In this document: positions 11,945 through 24,199 of the stretch, piece after piece
Layout: each line of letters opens with the position of its first letter
Numbering within the stretch: position 1 is the stretch's first letter
DNA from: Dillenia suffruticosa
Lineage: Eukaryota > Streptophyta > Magnoliopsida > Dilleniales > Dilleniaceae
Assembly (NCBI GenBank): GCA_033439265.1
Contig: JAVTVX010000012.1
Span: forward strand, 18,300,501 to 18,364,500
Direction of reading: 5' to 3'
DNA length: 64,000 bases
Position numbers and translations under genes: made by a program
Notes under the pieces: model-generated
What the model was told of the DNA's origin: nothing
Database searches by the model: none
Seen by the model: the letters and a program-made list of their open reading frames with translations, nothing else

Positions 11945-13190
11945 ATGATCAACGACGTTTTCTTCTTCTAATATAATATCTAACACTTATATCAGGTCTA
12001 CTCTCAGTATAATCAGACTGAGATATTAATTCCAGATCATCTATCTGTGAGATTTGGAAGGCACCTGCATCATACTGGTAGGAGTCAGAGAAAACCGGTG
12101 GAGAGACATGAAACAAGGGTGGTGCATCATCTCGCTTTACCTATGTCAGTCCCTTGCCCATAAAACTATTGGGACGAACTCCCTGGAGTGAAAACCTGAG
12201 GGAAGTCATCAAACACATGCGTGTAGAAATCTGAAGACTCACCGAACGTAGTAGAAGGTCCTCCGACATCCTCAGGTTGCTGAGACGACGGTAGTGACAC
12301 ATGATCAGTTGAGGGTGGTGGTCTCGTACCTCGTCCTCATCCTCTTCGTCGCCTACGTGGTCGGTCTGTATCACCACCATCATCGCCATCTCTAGCAGGT
12401 CTACGTATGAAAAGATAAGTCATGTCATTTGCCAATCCCGAGATGGCTAAATCAAAAGGCCCCCGAGTGTCGTCACCTGTAGTCGATCGTAACTCGTGCA
12501 ATATATCCTACTGCAATAAAATGTGTTAAAGTTAGTTTAAAAACAAATCAAAAATATTGATTGACTAAGAGAAATGCAGATATAAAGTAGTTACCACGTA
12601 GGTCAAAGAAGCTCCCCAACGACCGATGAACATGCGGGAGATGTGCGAAACCAACTACTGTAGGCAAGATCAAGGGCAGGTCTGCACGAAGTATCTAGTA
12701 ACACTAGATAGTTGCATGCTCCACCGTCCAATCGACCTCCAGCGTACCTCGACTGCTCGAATTGTAAAGTCTATCCTCTGTATCACAATGTATCAGAATG
12801 TGCTAATATGCTTCAAACTGTCGTAACACTCTGTTTGGAAAGTATAATTCCAAGATACTAAAACAGATCAATGGGACCTGCGCGTGCCAAATATCCCTCC
12901 CCTCATGACAGTAGCCAGGGAGGGATGCCGTAACTCATCTGGGTAGGGTACCCATACGACATGCTCCACGACCTGCCTATCTACTCCCTCCCTATACACT
13001 GAGACTACGTGTGTAGGGAAAGCAATGACGTCAAAATCTTCCCTCCACCGCAAAGTAAGCGAGCCATCCCCATCTCCGTGCAACGACCGTCAAATGGAGC
13101 TATATAAGGGAACCGCTCCCACCCCCAAATCTGTAGCAAAATTAAAGCGCCACCTATCTCACGTGAGTCTGGGTGCGTGACAATACAAAG
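11945..13190 (-). pseudogene. MULE-2 plant mobile domain (PMD) remnant
   Basis: The minus-strand reading includes YRQLCIVTHPDSREIGGAL, LLQIWGWERFPYIAP, FPTHVVSVYREGVDRQVVEH and, further on, GRA/RRR-rich linker and FGESSDF-like pieces that match the PMD gene of MULE-1 part by part. It ends in an arginine/lysine-rich tail (YYIRRRKRR). PMD proteins (Pfam plant mobile domain, as in MAIN and MAIL1 of Arabidopsis) occur both as host genes and inside transposons. Several frame breaks and loss of the N-terminal portion make this a pseudogene. The first part is fused in frame to the transposase remnant (ORF 13005-14024). Confidence 0.8.
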
Positions 13191-14596
13191 CTGCCTATAC
13201 ATATATCCCTTGTGGCCATACTGTGTTTGTCGTTGCCCTGTCTCTATACTTATCAATGGCCGACAACTTCTAAATGCGGTGATACTAGGACCAAATACCA
13301 AAAACACAGTTTCAAAAACCCTTTCACCATTTTCTCGTAGCGAACCCAACCTCCATAAAACTTGTGATCCTGGATTCCTTTGGACTATTGCATCCAAAAC
13401 CCGTGACAACTCTTTGTATGATTCCTCCCAGTCCCCGTATACCATTTTTATGGCCCTTCTTTTCGCAGCCCAAATGCTTCTTTGGGAAACTGCATATATA
13501 GTTTTTTCTGCCATAACAGTTCGCAAGAAAGAGACTTTCACACTTGGGACTTCCCGTACGTAGTTAAGAAAATGTCGAACCATCAAATTTGAATCCAATT
13601 GCCTATGATTTTGCGTCAACCCAACATTGACACATGTGTGCAGTCCCTCTACAACAGTTATCACAAAGGCACTAAGAAGTCTTGTTTTACATGCACGCAA
13701 CCTCCACTTACAACTATTATCCCTTTGAGTACATATCGCTGTCCACATTGTAGGGGATGATCTCCCAACACGGAATTGATAGTGATGCTCCACATGATGC
13801 ATTTTCACAAAGTGTATAAGCTCTTCTTTCGACTCGAATCTCGTTCCTTTCTTCAATTTATCTCTAGAACTCCCACTATCACTTCTCAATCTACAATCTT
13901 CCTCGAAAGTCACAAAATCATCTCCTTTTGGTGCAGTTGTAATGAAAGGAATTGAATCATCAACTCTACCACTGACATTTCTCCGACCACGACCAATGGG
14001 TGTAGTCGCTCCGGAGGATCCCAATATTATTTAGTTTGCTAAACTACCACCACTACCATGACAAACTTCTCCAACATCTTCTTCATCATCATCGTCCTTT
14101 TCTTCCACCTCTTCTTCCGCCTCTTCTTTCGCCCCTTCTAACTCCATTTCTTCCTCGTCCACATCATTATCCACACCTGCGCTTGCAAGATCCACTCGAC
14201 ATTCGAGCTCTGGATATTCATCCATATAATCGTAACCTTGTTGCACGTATATACTAGCATTGTATGTCTTTACATATAATTCATGCGTCGTACCCACTCC
14301 CATACTCACCGCAAACTCCATCAAGTTCAAAACATCGTCATCATCACTAATCGGTACCAATTCGTATCGTATATTCCCCCTTGCATGTGTGATACGGAAA
14401 AACGATGATAAATCTCTACATGTTGTTTCCTTAAATTTATCTGAAAATCCTTGCACATCACGAAAACCATTTCATTAAATGATGCATTTCTCCTGATCCG
14501 AATCAATTTCGAAGGCCCACGGTAATAACCGACTCCATTCTCAACTGTCACAATTTCACCATTTGTGTAACATAACAATCTCACAATCTCCACCAT
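13170..14596 (-). pseudogene. MULE-2 transposase remnant (N-terminal and DNA-binding parts)
   Basis: The reading on the minus strand starts MVEIVRLLCYTNGEIV, the PB1-like N-terminal module of plant MuDR-type transposases. An acidic linker rich in Asp and Glu follows (about 14200-14040), then the MuDR DNA-binding domain (FESKEELIHFVKMHHVEHHY, WRLRACKT, EGLHTCVNVG). The frame reaches SCRPLISI, just before the first catalytic aspartate, and then jumps to a short piece of the C-terminal part (TGQRQTQYGHKG) and into PMD sequence. The DDE core, SWIM finger and zinc knuckle are absent. A reading-frame offset occurs near 14390, at the place where MULE-1 and MULE-3 also change frame. It cannot encode an active transposase. 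Confidence 0.85.
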
Positions 14597-14599
14597 TTC

Positions 14600-15255
14600 T
14601 ACTCAATATCAAAAAACAATTTAAGCCTAAATTAGAAACCCTAATTCAGTTCTAAAACTAAATTTCAACCAAATCAACAAACAATTACTAATAATTACCT
14701 TTTTTAAAATCTTAAATTTTTATTCGGTTCCAATTTTAAAAAACCCTAATCCCTAAACAAATCAATATGATACATTTAACCAATCTCTAAATTTTTTAAA
14801 ACCCTAATTCAGTTCTAAATTTTAAATTTTTTTTATAAAATCCTAACGCTAATTTTATCCTAAATTTAAAAAATCCCTAAACCCTAATTTTTTTTATTCA
14901 ATCTCTACAAAATATTGTTTAATAAACTAAGAACACTCAAATTTAACAATGTACATAAAAATTTAATCCATTTAAACATATGAAATCTTAGGGTTTGTAA
15001 ATGAAGAAGAAGTTTTTACCTTTGCAAGAATGGACTGTACAGGTCTTCCAAATGCTTGGATCGCCCTTAGTTCAGTATCCTGATATTGCAAATATCCTTC
15101 GATACTGTAGATCGGCTGCCAGAAAGACCAGAAACAGTCGTCCGCGACGGAGGAGGAGAGAATAAAGCAGAAGGAAGAAGGAAGAAGAAGAAAGAAGGAA
15201 GAAGAAGAAAGAAGGAAGAAGAAAGAAAGAAAAAGGGCGGGGGATGTTTAAGGTA
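14600..15255. other. AT-rich 5' region of MULE-2 with A/G-rich tract
   Basis: Between the transposase start and the right TIR: AT-rich sequence with many CCCTAA-like strings, then a purine-rich GAAGAAGAAAG tract at about 15160-15235. The same arrangement sits upstream of MULE-3 and MULE-4, so it is probably the family's promoter and 5' UTR region. Confidence 0.5.
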
Positions 15256-15417
15256 CGAACATGTCGAGTTTTTAAGACTTGATATACGGACAGTATGAAT
15301 AGTGCATGTCGAGTTTTGAAAACTCAATATGTTGTGTTAGATGCGGAATTACTTTTTCACGGGAGAGGTTTTAATATTTTTTTTATTTTTTATGGTTATC
15401 TCTGCTCTGAAGTTGAG

Positions 15418-15751
15418 CGGCTGGGGTGGTGATGTGAGGTGGTTAAGTTGAGAAATGAGAATGGAAGCAGGAAGAAACGTACAAGACAAATTGATTCGAG
15501 TGTTTCAATTCAATACAACCAAATACATTTAACTTCTTTAGTTATCATCGTCATCCATCTTTCTGACTCTCTCTCTCTCTCTCTCTTTCACTGAGACAAG
15601 AGAGAGAGAAACATCTAGAGAGTGATGAAGAAAGAGGAGAAAGAAAGGGCCTCCAGCGTCAACCCCACACCCTAGACGAAGTCGAGTTGCCGAAGTAGAC
15701 GAGGGTGAATCAAAAAGATGACGTTATTGCCCCCGACAAGAAAACAAGACA
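15418..15751. other. Spacer, nothing recognised
   Basis: Flanking sequence between MULE-2 and the MITE, with a (CT)n tract near 15570. No coding frame or RNA gene was seen. Confidence 0.5.
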
Positions 15752-15761
15752 TACACTTTCA

Positions 15762-16154
15762 GAGTTTTGTTCCGAATTAACTTCAAAAATAAAAAATAAA
15801 AATTTAAAACAATACCCTTCAAAAAATATTTTCAAATCTAACACACTCATGTCGTGACTTGAAGTCACGATATTACTGTTCATTGAACAGTAAAAATACT
15901 ATTCATTGAACAGTACCATGTCGTGACTTCAAGTCACGACATGAATAGTACCATGTCCTGACTTGAAGTCACGATATGAGATGGTGATGAACAGTGTCAT
16001 GTTGTGACTTGAAGTCGCGACATGGTACTGTTCAATGAACAGTAATGTCGTGACTTCAAATCACGACATATGTGTGTTAGTTTTGAAAATATTTTTTGAA
16101 GAGTGTTGTTTTAAAATTTTTTTTTATTTTTGAGATTAATTCGGAGTAAAACTC
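15762..16154. mobile_element. 393-bp MITE of the palindromic MULE lineage, 10-bp target duplication
   Basis: The ends are GAGTTTTGTTCCGAATTAA on the left and, reversed, GAGTTTTACTCCGAATTAA on the right, with the inverted repeat running over 100 bp. Flanks 15752-15761 and 16155-16164 are both TACACTTTCA. The interior is almost entirely five subterminal-type palindromes with arms TGTCG/CGACA and stem TGAC/GTCA (near 15848, 15918, 15952, 16000 and 16044). They are spaced by a second palindrome, TACTGTTCATTGAACAGTA. It shares its palindrome type with MULE-1 and has no coding capacity, so it must have been moved in trans. Confidence 0.9.
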
Positions 16155-16164
16155 TACACTTTCA

Positions 16165-17390
16165 CATCCTTTTATCCGTCTTTTTTGGAATACTTATCTG
16201 TAAAATTGTGAGTCGCTTCTCTTTCTGCTTTTTTTATGCTTTTTGGTGCTTCTTTCTTAACCAAAATTTCAGGATATGACATCCTTAGTTTATATTTCTC
16301 TCCATAATAATAGTCAAAGAATATAATATCAATTAAAGGGGATTGAATGAAATTGAAAACCCATCAATCAGAAATGGGAAAGCGTAATTCTCTACTCAAG
16401 ATTGTGTTGGTTTGGATTCAATATCCCTCAGTCTGATGTAAAAGCATGGGGTGAATGATTGAGTAACTTGGGCACCCACCTAGAAATATGTCTTTTGCAT
16501 TTGTGACCCCATCAGATTCTAATGTTGTTGCTCTTATAGATGATAATCTCAACGACAATATTTGTTGAGGTAGTCCTCAAATAGGGACCAACTGTTCTTA
16601 ACATGATTACTCTTCTCATTAGCTACACATTCAGTGTGTGGATGAATTGAGATGGAGTGTTTTGAGTATTTTATAATTGTGGAATTTTAGCTAAAGCATG
16701 TTCATCTTATCCCTCTCCCCATTTTTTGGGTTGGTGTGGAGAGCTTTTGAGGGTGTTTGTGTGGTTGTCTTGTTTAAAGCATTAGCTTTTTGTGTCTTTT
16801 AATAATCTTGTGTTGTTTATGCATCTCTTTTGCTTTATGTTTAGGATGTGCCAAAATGCTTATGGCATGGAGTGTGTATGACAATACTGGAATAGAAAGT
16901 TTGAATGTTGCAATGATGAAGGTTTGATAAGAGCAATAAAACATAAATGCATGAGAAGAGTAGTGAAACTACTGGATGACATGAATTCAGAGAAAACAAA
17001 TGCTAGAAAAGTTGTCTAAATCCTAATTCTATTTGTGTGTTTTTACAACTTTACAGTTGGTTAAATAAAAACTTTTGTTGAATCTTAAATCGAGCCTATG
17101 GTCTTAGCCCTGAATGTTTCAAGTAGGACCATGACTTAAACAACTGTCTAATTGAGGCTGATTAAAAAAAACAAATCTAGACTGAGATTTTAGGGTGGCT
17201 AACCTCAAGTTGTTTGGGACTTAAAAAGGCTTGGATGTCTTAAATTCTATGTGTTTCAGTTGATTGACCATACTAGACTGTCTTAGTTAATCTTGTTTAC
17301 AAATGCATTTGGATAAAGGGGAAAAGCATTTAGACCGTGAGATTACAAAATCAAGGAATTTAAACAATCTGCAGTCTCTGGAAAAGAGAC
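16165..17390. other. Non-coding stretch, nothing recognised
   Basis: Unique-looking sequence without frames of note, repeat ends or RNA genes. It may be decayed host or transposon sequence. Confidence 0.4.
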
Positions 17391-18360
17391 AAAAGAATAA
17401 GAAGAAGACCTCAAAATGCAAAACTTTTGTGAAACTATTCTCATACGCTTCTCAATCCCCATAAAGACCCTCTGTTCCCTTCAAACCAACCAAAGCAAGG
17501 TTAGAGGGAGCATCCTAAAGATTCTCTTCATCGCAGTCAACAATCCTAACCACCCCAAGCCCATACATTGCTTCAAACACTTTTCTGGAATATTCCCAGG
17601 AAAGCCAGCTTAATAACCAACGAGTGAACAAGTGATCAGCTGATTCAAAGTTAATCTTGCATAAAATACATCCACTGAGAGGAATGTCCCTTGTTGAAGG
17701 TTGTCTTGCACTAATATCCTTCTGCACAGTGCTTCTGAGGCAAAGAAGACAATTCTTGGAGTAGACCGGATTTCCATAACAGCTAGCATACAAAGTTTTT
17801 CCTTACCTGAATGCTATCATTTGAGCGGAGGAACCCTTCTAAAATGAAAACACCCTGTCCAGGAGCCTTTCATCACATACATCTGGAGCATTTGGCTCCA
17901 CCCACATCCATCCAAAATCACAAAAAAGTTGAAGGAGCCCTCCAATTCCCTGTCAATTGCTCATCTACAAAAGTTCTCTTTCCAAGCTAGAGGACTTTCA
18001 TAAAAGAGATCACTTCACCCACTGGAATGCCTTTGTTTGTGGAGATCTGGAGAGAAAAAAAAAAAAAAAAAAAAAAAACCCTGAAAGTGACTTTTGTAAG
18101 GGCTAAAGTCGCACCAGAAGTTATCCCAGAAAAAAAAATTGCCATCCTATTAACTACTAAACCCATATAAGATGAGAACCCATCTCCACCTCTTCTGGTT
18201 TCTTGGTAGGCTGCTGCACTAGAAGGCCCCACAATTGCACAAGTAATCCATCCAATATGCATTGTTCTATACTTGGCACTAATCACTATTTTTCGCAAGT
18301 TCTTCGGTTCTACCATAAACCTCCATAATTGTTTTATCATCTGTGATCAAATATTCGTGT
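17390..18360 (-). mobile_element. Decayed LINE fragment (reverse-transcriptase C-terminal region)
   Basis: Minus-strand readings contain IKQLWRFMVEPKNLRKIVIS and, further on, SGCILCKINFESADHLFTRW. These resemble the linker and the zf-RVT zinc-finger region found in the C-terminal part of plant L1-type LINE polyproteins (CxLC...HLF). The frames are broken by stops, indels and an A-run at about 18055-18079. No target duplication or 3' tail could be fixed, so the limits are approximate. Confidence 0.5.
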
Positions 18361-19690
18361 GCAGTCATGCAAACATAAAATTCATAGTCGATTATGGACC
18401 ATCATCATCATTTTAACTAGCCTTTCTTCATCAAATTGAAAATGGCCATTCCTTTATCTTTTGTGTCAAAATTTTAGGCTTGCTTGGCTTTCATATTTTG
18501 TCTTGCATTGCTATTCTTCTACTTATTGCGTGTCTGCATGTAGATTGATAGGAAAAGAATTATATTAGATAGAAAAGAGAATATACATAAGGCTTGATGG
18601 ATGGAAATTCGCCAAGTCAAAAGAAACAAAGATCAAAATCAAAAACTAACGAAGGATTTTGCTATAATGTCTAAGGACTCCTAAAGTAGGAAGTTAAAGA
18701 GAACCATATAAAACAATCATCCCAAAGTGTAAAACATATTGTTTTTTGTGGTCTTCTGATTGAGGCTTATATATGGGTGGTCTATGAGGCTACAAGCACT
18801 TCAACCCAATGTTAAACTTGTGGACCACATCCTAAATTTAATAGGAAATGATCATTTCTAGCTATATGAAAGTCTATCCGAAGTCAATTCATATTTGGAG
18901 CTCCTCACTTTGCTGCTAGTTGGATAGTAGGCAGGCAAGAACTTCGATTCTAGAAATTATGGCCGGATTTCTTTCCTCTAAAAGATTTATAGAAAATTAG
19001 CTTTAAATTAGCTTTGAAAGTCAGTTTGAAGCAGGTCACTCAAATAATTTTAATTTGTAAAATGTATGCCACAATTCATTAGCAAATCTCACTCTTATAT
19101 TTATTTTTTTATGATATGTGGGGGGGGAACTTGAGTAGATACTCTGGCGGAATGCTGCTTAACCAGTTGGATAGTTCAAAAGTCTCCCTTATATTGCCCA
19201 CTCCTGTGAATTTAGGAGGTAAAAACATCTTGTTGATGGACAAGGTTTTGGTTGTGGGGCTTCAACACTGGGAAAGTGCATAAAGCAATATCTGGATTCT
19301 ATGATGGCTACTAATGATTGTCCTATGAGCATAGGGAAGAGTGAACTGAAGCTAGGTTCTTGCTATGGAATATTCACAGAAACATGCCTTTGTTAGTCTC
19401 TTATTAGAAGAAACAAAATATGCAAGTTTAGTACTAAGCTTAGTCACACTAGAGGAAATCATTGAAAGGCATAAAATTACCATCCACTTGCATTTGAGAG
19501 AGCTTATTTTTACTAACTCATGGACTACTGAAAAGTGAAAATGGATGAAAAGGACTTATATACGGCATTCTATGACAACTAATATTTTTGTGCAATTTGA
19601 AATTTCAGTGGTGCAGGATAACAAATAAATATGTAAATCTAGAACTTCTCTAGTAGGACTCTATCAGTAGCTCAAATTGTAAAATCAGGG
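18361..19690. other. Non-coding stretch, nothing recognised
   Basis: No coding frame, RNA gene or repeat terminus that I can name. Confidence 0.4.
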
Positions 19691-20905
19691 TGTGAAAATA
19701 ATTTCTGAAAGTGCAGGTTGAGGTTGACTATGGTCTCCATGGATTGACCCACACTTCACTGGATTCAGTGGTTGTTCGCTCAAAACCAGTCGCTCTCTTG
19801 GTCAGATTTAACCTCCGAGCTTTTTGATTGCTTTAGAGGGGGACTATCTGCAAACCCCTTTGAAGGTCTGGCATCCACGAAGCAGACGGGGACTGTTGAT
19901 GCCCACATTGACGAGTTTGTGGCCAGAGCAACACTTTTCAAAGGTTTGAGTTCTTCGATTCATCTAGGTCTTTTTCTCAATGACCCCAAAGATGAAATTT
20001 GTGTGCGAATCCGTTTGCACGAACCTCTTTCTCTCTTCAAGACCATGAAATTGGCTCGGGAAATAGAGAGAGAATTTTTTTTTCAGGCAGGGATGCTTCC
20101 GGGTAAAGAAGATGAAATCCATACCTTACTCGGGTTGAGAAAATGGAGCGGGTCAAACCTGACCCATGGGGATCCAACACTCATTTTAACCCAAAACCAT
20201 TTATCCAAACCCAATTTTCTTTTAACCCGCCTCTTGTTAAAGACAACCCCATCACTCAGCGTTCTTCTTCCTCTCCAAATTCTCCACAACCTAGTTTGAA
20301 CACAACCAACAGAGGCTCCCGACAAATGTCCCACCAAGACTCATGGACATGTGATTCAAGGGACTATGCTTCAAATATAAATAGCCTTACCACCCCCTTC
20401 ACAACTGTCCCAACAAAAGCCTTCATGCGATAATATTGGGCGATGATGAAACTCCTATGACTGACAAAGCCGCAACAGAGGAGGCAGTAGCTGATGATTT
20501 GGAACACCACCTGGACATTTCTCTTGCATCTCTTGAGCTTCCCATGTTTTTAGTTGGAGGTATTTCTCATCCCAAGACTATGAAATTTATGGGAATCATT
20601 GTTGGGAAAAATTAATAATTATGGTCGATAGTGGGGTTAGTCACAATTTCGTAACTGAAGACACTGCCCGTCGATTGGGACTTTTGGTTCAAAACATGGT
20701 GATGGAAGACAACTAGTTTTATCGGACATATGTTGTGGTGTGCAGATAAATTTGGGTTGTATTGTGATTACAGTCGATTGTTTTCTATTTCTTTTGGGTG
20801 AAGATGATGTAATTTTGGGAGTTTCGTGGCTAGAAACATTAGAAGAGGTCAGGGTTAATTAGCAATTGATGACTATGCGATTTCAGTGGCATGGTTCACC
20901 ATGTT
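19690..20905 (+). mobile_element. Ty3/gypsy fossil fragment (gag and protease region)
   Basis: The plus-strand reading has a retrotransposon gag domain (FAQNQSLSWSDLTSELFDCF and following, about 19730-20060). A proline-rich linker and an aspartic-protease region follow near 20560-20850 (VDSG, then ILGVSWLETL). It is broken, lacks LTRs and reverse transcriptase here, and is interrupted on its right side by the copia fragment on the opposite strand. Confidence 0.75.
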
Positions 20906-22735
20906 TTTTTCTCTTAGAACCTTGAGACTTTCAAAGTTGAGGTGTCCGTACCTCATGTGCCATATCCATGAAGGATCTTGAATACAAACATGTAAACTTT
21001 TGCTTTTGTAATCTTCAAGTTGAGCAAAAACATACGGTTTTTTTGTCATGAGAACTTTGGCAACGAGTCTATCTTTCCGGTCTCGGAGCCAAAAAAAGCG
21101 ACCCTCCATAGGCACTTTATGTACGTTCTCTAAAAGTTGTCCAATACTCAAGACGTTGCTCTTCATCTTGGGTATATAGTAAACATTGTGTAATATTTTG
21201 TGGCCTCTATTTTTCAAGGCCAAAATCACTGAGCCCTTTCCCTCGATTTCAACTTTTGTGTCATTACCAAATCGGACATAGTCCATCATCTTTATGTTTA
21301 AGTCTATGAATTTGCTTCTATCTCCTGTCATATGGTTGCTTGCAGCATTATCGAGGTACCATATGTCATTTTCTCCTAAAGGATCTTCCCTTAGAGAGAG
21401 CAAGAGGGTTTCACCTTCGGTCTCCTTATGCTCGGCAAGATTTGTCTCTGCATCACCTCTCTTGGTTTGACACTCCCAAGAATAGTGCCCGTACTCGCCA
21501 CATGAGTAGCATTCAACTTGGCTTTTGTCACGCTTCGGCTCATTGTTTCTCCGGTTGTTTCCTCTGCCTCTACCGCGGTCTCTTTGGACATTTTTGTTTC
21601 TACCATATTGAGCATAATTCTGCTCTCCTCTACCTTGACCACGTTCTTGGATTCTTCTACCTCTTTCTAAACTATTTCCTTTAGGATTAAAGGAAAGTTT
21701 TGCTTGTAAGACTTGTTATGTAGGCTCTGGTTGACTCCGCTTCATTCTCTCTTCATGGGCTAATAAGGACCCATTCAACTCATCGATAGTCATTGCCTCT
21801 AAGTCCTTAGACTCTTCAATTGCAACGACTACATGATTGAATTTTGCGGTGAGAGCGTAGAATCTTTTCTACCACTAGTACATCATCAACCGCTTCTCCG
21901 AACCTTTCCTTTGATTCACTACCGTTAACACACGAGTAAAGTAGTCCATTATGGACTCAGTCTCTTTCATCAAGAGTGACTCAAACTCAGTCCGTAGAGT
22001 TTGGAGTCTCACCTTTTTCACCTTATTAACTCCTACTATGGAGTTTTTAAGGATATCCCATGCATCCTTGGCCTTGGTCGCATTGGCAATTTTCTCGAAC
22101 ATGTAGTCATCCAATCTTTGATGGATGATAGAGAGGGCACTTTGATCTCTCTTCTTTGCTTTTTGCAAAAGATCTAGTTGGGCTATTGTAAGTGCACTTT
22201 CATCAATGGCTTCCTCATAACCCTTCTCCACAATATCCCATAAGCCATGAGACCCAAGAATAGCCTTCATACGTAGTGATCATCTATCATAATTTGTCTT
22301 GGTAGGTTGTGGAAATTGGAAGGTGATACTTGAACTTTTGGTGGCCATTTTAACAAGGCTATGATACCAATTTGTTGGGAGCAGAAGGTGGTTAGCATGG
22401 TGAGAAGAAAACAATTAAAGTAATATAACTAAACTTTCACTCTAAAAAGATAGGAGAGAGGAATTGTATCTCTTCATTCATTGATGGATTATCTCTATTT
22501 TCTCCTACTTTACAAAGGAGGACTCCCCTATTTATAGGAAAGGGTTGGGAGTCCAAGAGTCTCTTACATTACTTCTCCATTAAGCACTCATAATACATAA
22601 TAATAACTAATAAATCCTAATAACTCCCAATAACTAACATTAACTAACACTAACTACCAAGAACTATTTGGACGGTTACATGACTTTTCATGTCCTAATG
22701 AATACATATTTATCATTGTAGATATTGCATGGGTG
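20905..22735 (-). mobile_element. Ty1/copia fossil fragment with 5' LTR, inserted beside the gypsy piece
   Basis: The minus-strand reading includes a gag/UBN2-type domain ([20 protein letters not shown], about 22270-21875), a zinc-knuckle region, the protease region (WYLDNAASNHMTG, about 21350) and the pre-integrase domain (WHMRYGHLNFESLKVL, about 20930). Upstream on that strand a tRNA-Met-like primer site (TGGTATCATAGCC) abuts an LTR-like region beginning at about 22372 on the plus map; its outer end near 22735 is uncertain. Only the 5' half of the element is present, it is broken, and no 3' LTR was seen. Confidence 0.75.
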
Positions 22736-23890
22736 ACTCAGGACCTTCCGTCTGCTCAACCGTTACACTATGCGCTGGTACTGGTTTATTGTACTGCGGC
22801 ATTAAGCTATGGTACCCTGGCTTGAGCTCTGGTGTATGCTGGCTTGTGCAGTGGCCTATTCCTTCGAGCCATGTCTTCAAGTTTAATCATTTCTAACAGG
22901 ATGCCACTTTTCATTGTATCCTTCGGGCCCTAAGGCATGTGGCTCCATCTAGGGGAAAAGAGGGGGATAGTGTAACGCCTTGCAGAGATTAACATATTGT
23001 AATGCTAATTCGAAGAGGAAAAAAATTCTTGCATATGGGTAACTAACTTTAGCAAAATTTTGCATCACAAATGATCTCATTGGATAGTGTCTAGTCAATT
23101 GTCTCGCTAACCATTCAAGGGTAGAGCAGTTGTGGTGTTACTTACAATTTCTTTCGTTTTTTGTTTGATTCAGGTAAAGCAAGTTTTTCCATTGGGATTC
23201 TACAGCCTGCTTGTGGTGCCCTGTGTTGACAGTGATGAATGTGTTTTGGTTCTGCAAAATTGCGAAAGGTTTGATAAAAACTCTTTCTAAAGCAAGACAT
23301 GCCCACCAAGATGTACATACTACACACGGCTATTTATTTCCCGCCAAGATGTACGTCTCTTTTCTCTTTGGGGGGGGGGGATTTTCCACCCACACCACTA
23401 CAGAGTTGAAATACTGGATGGCTGGTTTATTGTAAAGCAATGCTGGATATTCTACTCATGGCCGAATGTGTTACCACCTCTCTCTATCTCTCTCTCGCTT
23501 GCAGTTGGATTGTTATTCAGATGAGGAATATGATATCTTCCAGAAAATTCCTGCATTACTTATTGGCCCTCTGTGAACCATCTATCTTCCATCACCACCT
23601 GCAAATTCCCAAATCTACCAAATGAAATGGAGGATGAGAAGTCAGCAAGTCCCCATGTTCAGGATTGCATTTGACAAGGACGCCATGTTTGGACACACAT
23701 TTTATTGAAAAATAAATAGCATCCCATTTTATTAGCCAACAATAGACGGGGTGCAATTTTGGCCTGACCAACTTGGCAGCCCAGGCTAGGCAAAGGCTTG
23801 TATTTTACGCTTTCTTTGTATTTTTTTTTTTATTTGAATTTCTGGTTGGGTTTGGTTTTAAGTCCACTTTACAAACTTCGCTAATAAAAT
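22736..23890. other. Unassigned stretch; possible decayed coding piece at 23171-23290
   Basis: At 23171-23288 a plus-strand frame preceded by a TTTGATTCAG acceptor-like site reads VKQVFPLGFYSLLVVPCVDS and VLVLQNCERFD, then stops. It looks protein-like, but I cannot name a family. The sequence at 22900-22980 may be the tail of the gypsy fragment. There is a G-run at 23370 and a (CT)n tract at 23479. Nothing else was recognised. Confidence 0.3.
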
Positions 23891-23891
23891 T

Positions 23892-24020
23892 CAGGTCGGG
23901 CTGGACAGCCCAAACTCAAACTTTAACGTTAATGTCCTCCGTATATACATATAATTTTTTGGGTATTATATCGATAAATATTCGAGTTATATTTTAAGTA
24001 ATCTGATTTATAACTTACAG
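23892..24020 (+). repeat. 129-bp direct repeat, copy 1
   Basis: Begins CAGGTCGGGCTGGACAGCCC and ends GATTTATAACTTACAG. A second copy of the same length lies at 25008-25136, differing at only a few positions. The pair brackets a copia-derived segment. Confidence 0.85.
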
Positions 24021-24199
24021 TATAGAGTTGTGTAGATAATTATAGATGCTCACATGCATTTTGGTTCATCTATCTGATCTCGCATAAGTCTAAGGCATTA
24101 GACTGCTTTAGGAGGTTTATAAGCGAGATTGAGAATCAGTTAAATTTGAGAGTAGAGACTCTCAGAACCAATCGGGGATGCAAGTATTCGTCTAAACTA

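Larger units (their letters stand above)
11440..15407 (-). mobile_element. MULE-2: internally deleted transposase-PMD Mutator-like element
   Basis: The left end starts GAGTTTTGTACGGATATAAT. The right end, reversed, starts GAGCAGAGATAACCATA, best explained by a 7-bp gap. Both ends continue with CATAAAAAATAAA and then subterminal palindromes of the TGTCG-AGTC type (left about 11519-11631, right about 15261-15331). Flanks TGAAGTTGTG (11430-11439) and TGAAGTTGAG (15408-15417) match at nine of ten bases. The coding strand is minus: transposase remnant first (14596 downward), then PMD remnant. At about 4.0 kb it is some 2.2 kb shorter than MULE-1, through loss of the catalytic core and the first part of the PMD gene. 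Confidence 0.85.

Noticed and set aside
12626-12826. Plus-strand frame in MULE-2
   Set aside because: Antisense shadow of the PMD remnant.
15848-16070. Regularly spaced palindromic repeats that look like a CRISPR array
   Set aside because: The repeats are MULE subterminal palindromes inside a MITE with a target duplication in a plant genome. Spacers are themselves repetitive, and there is no cas gene.
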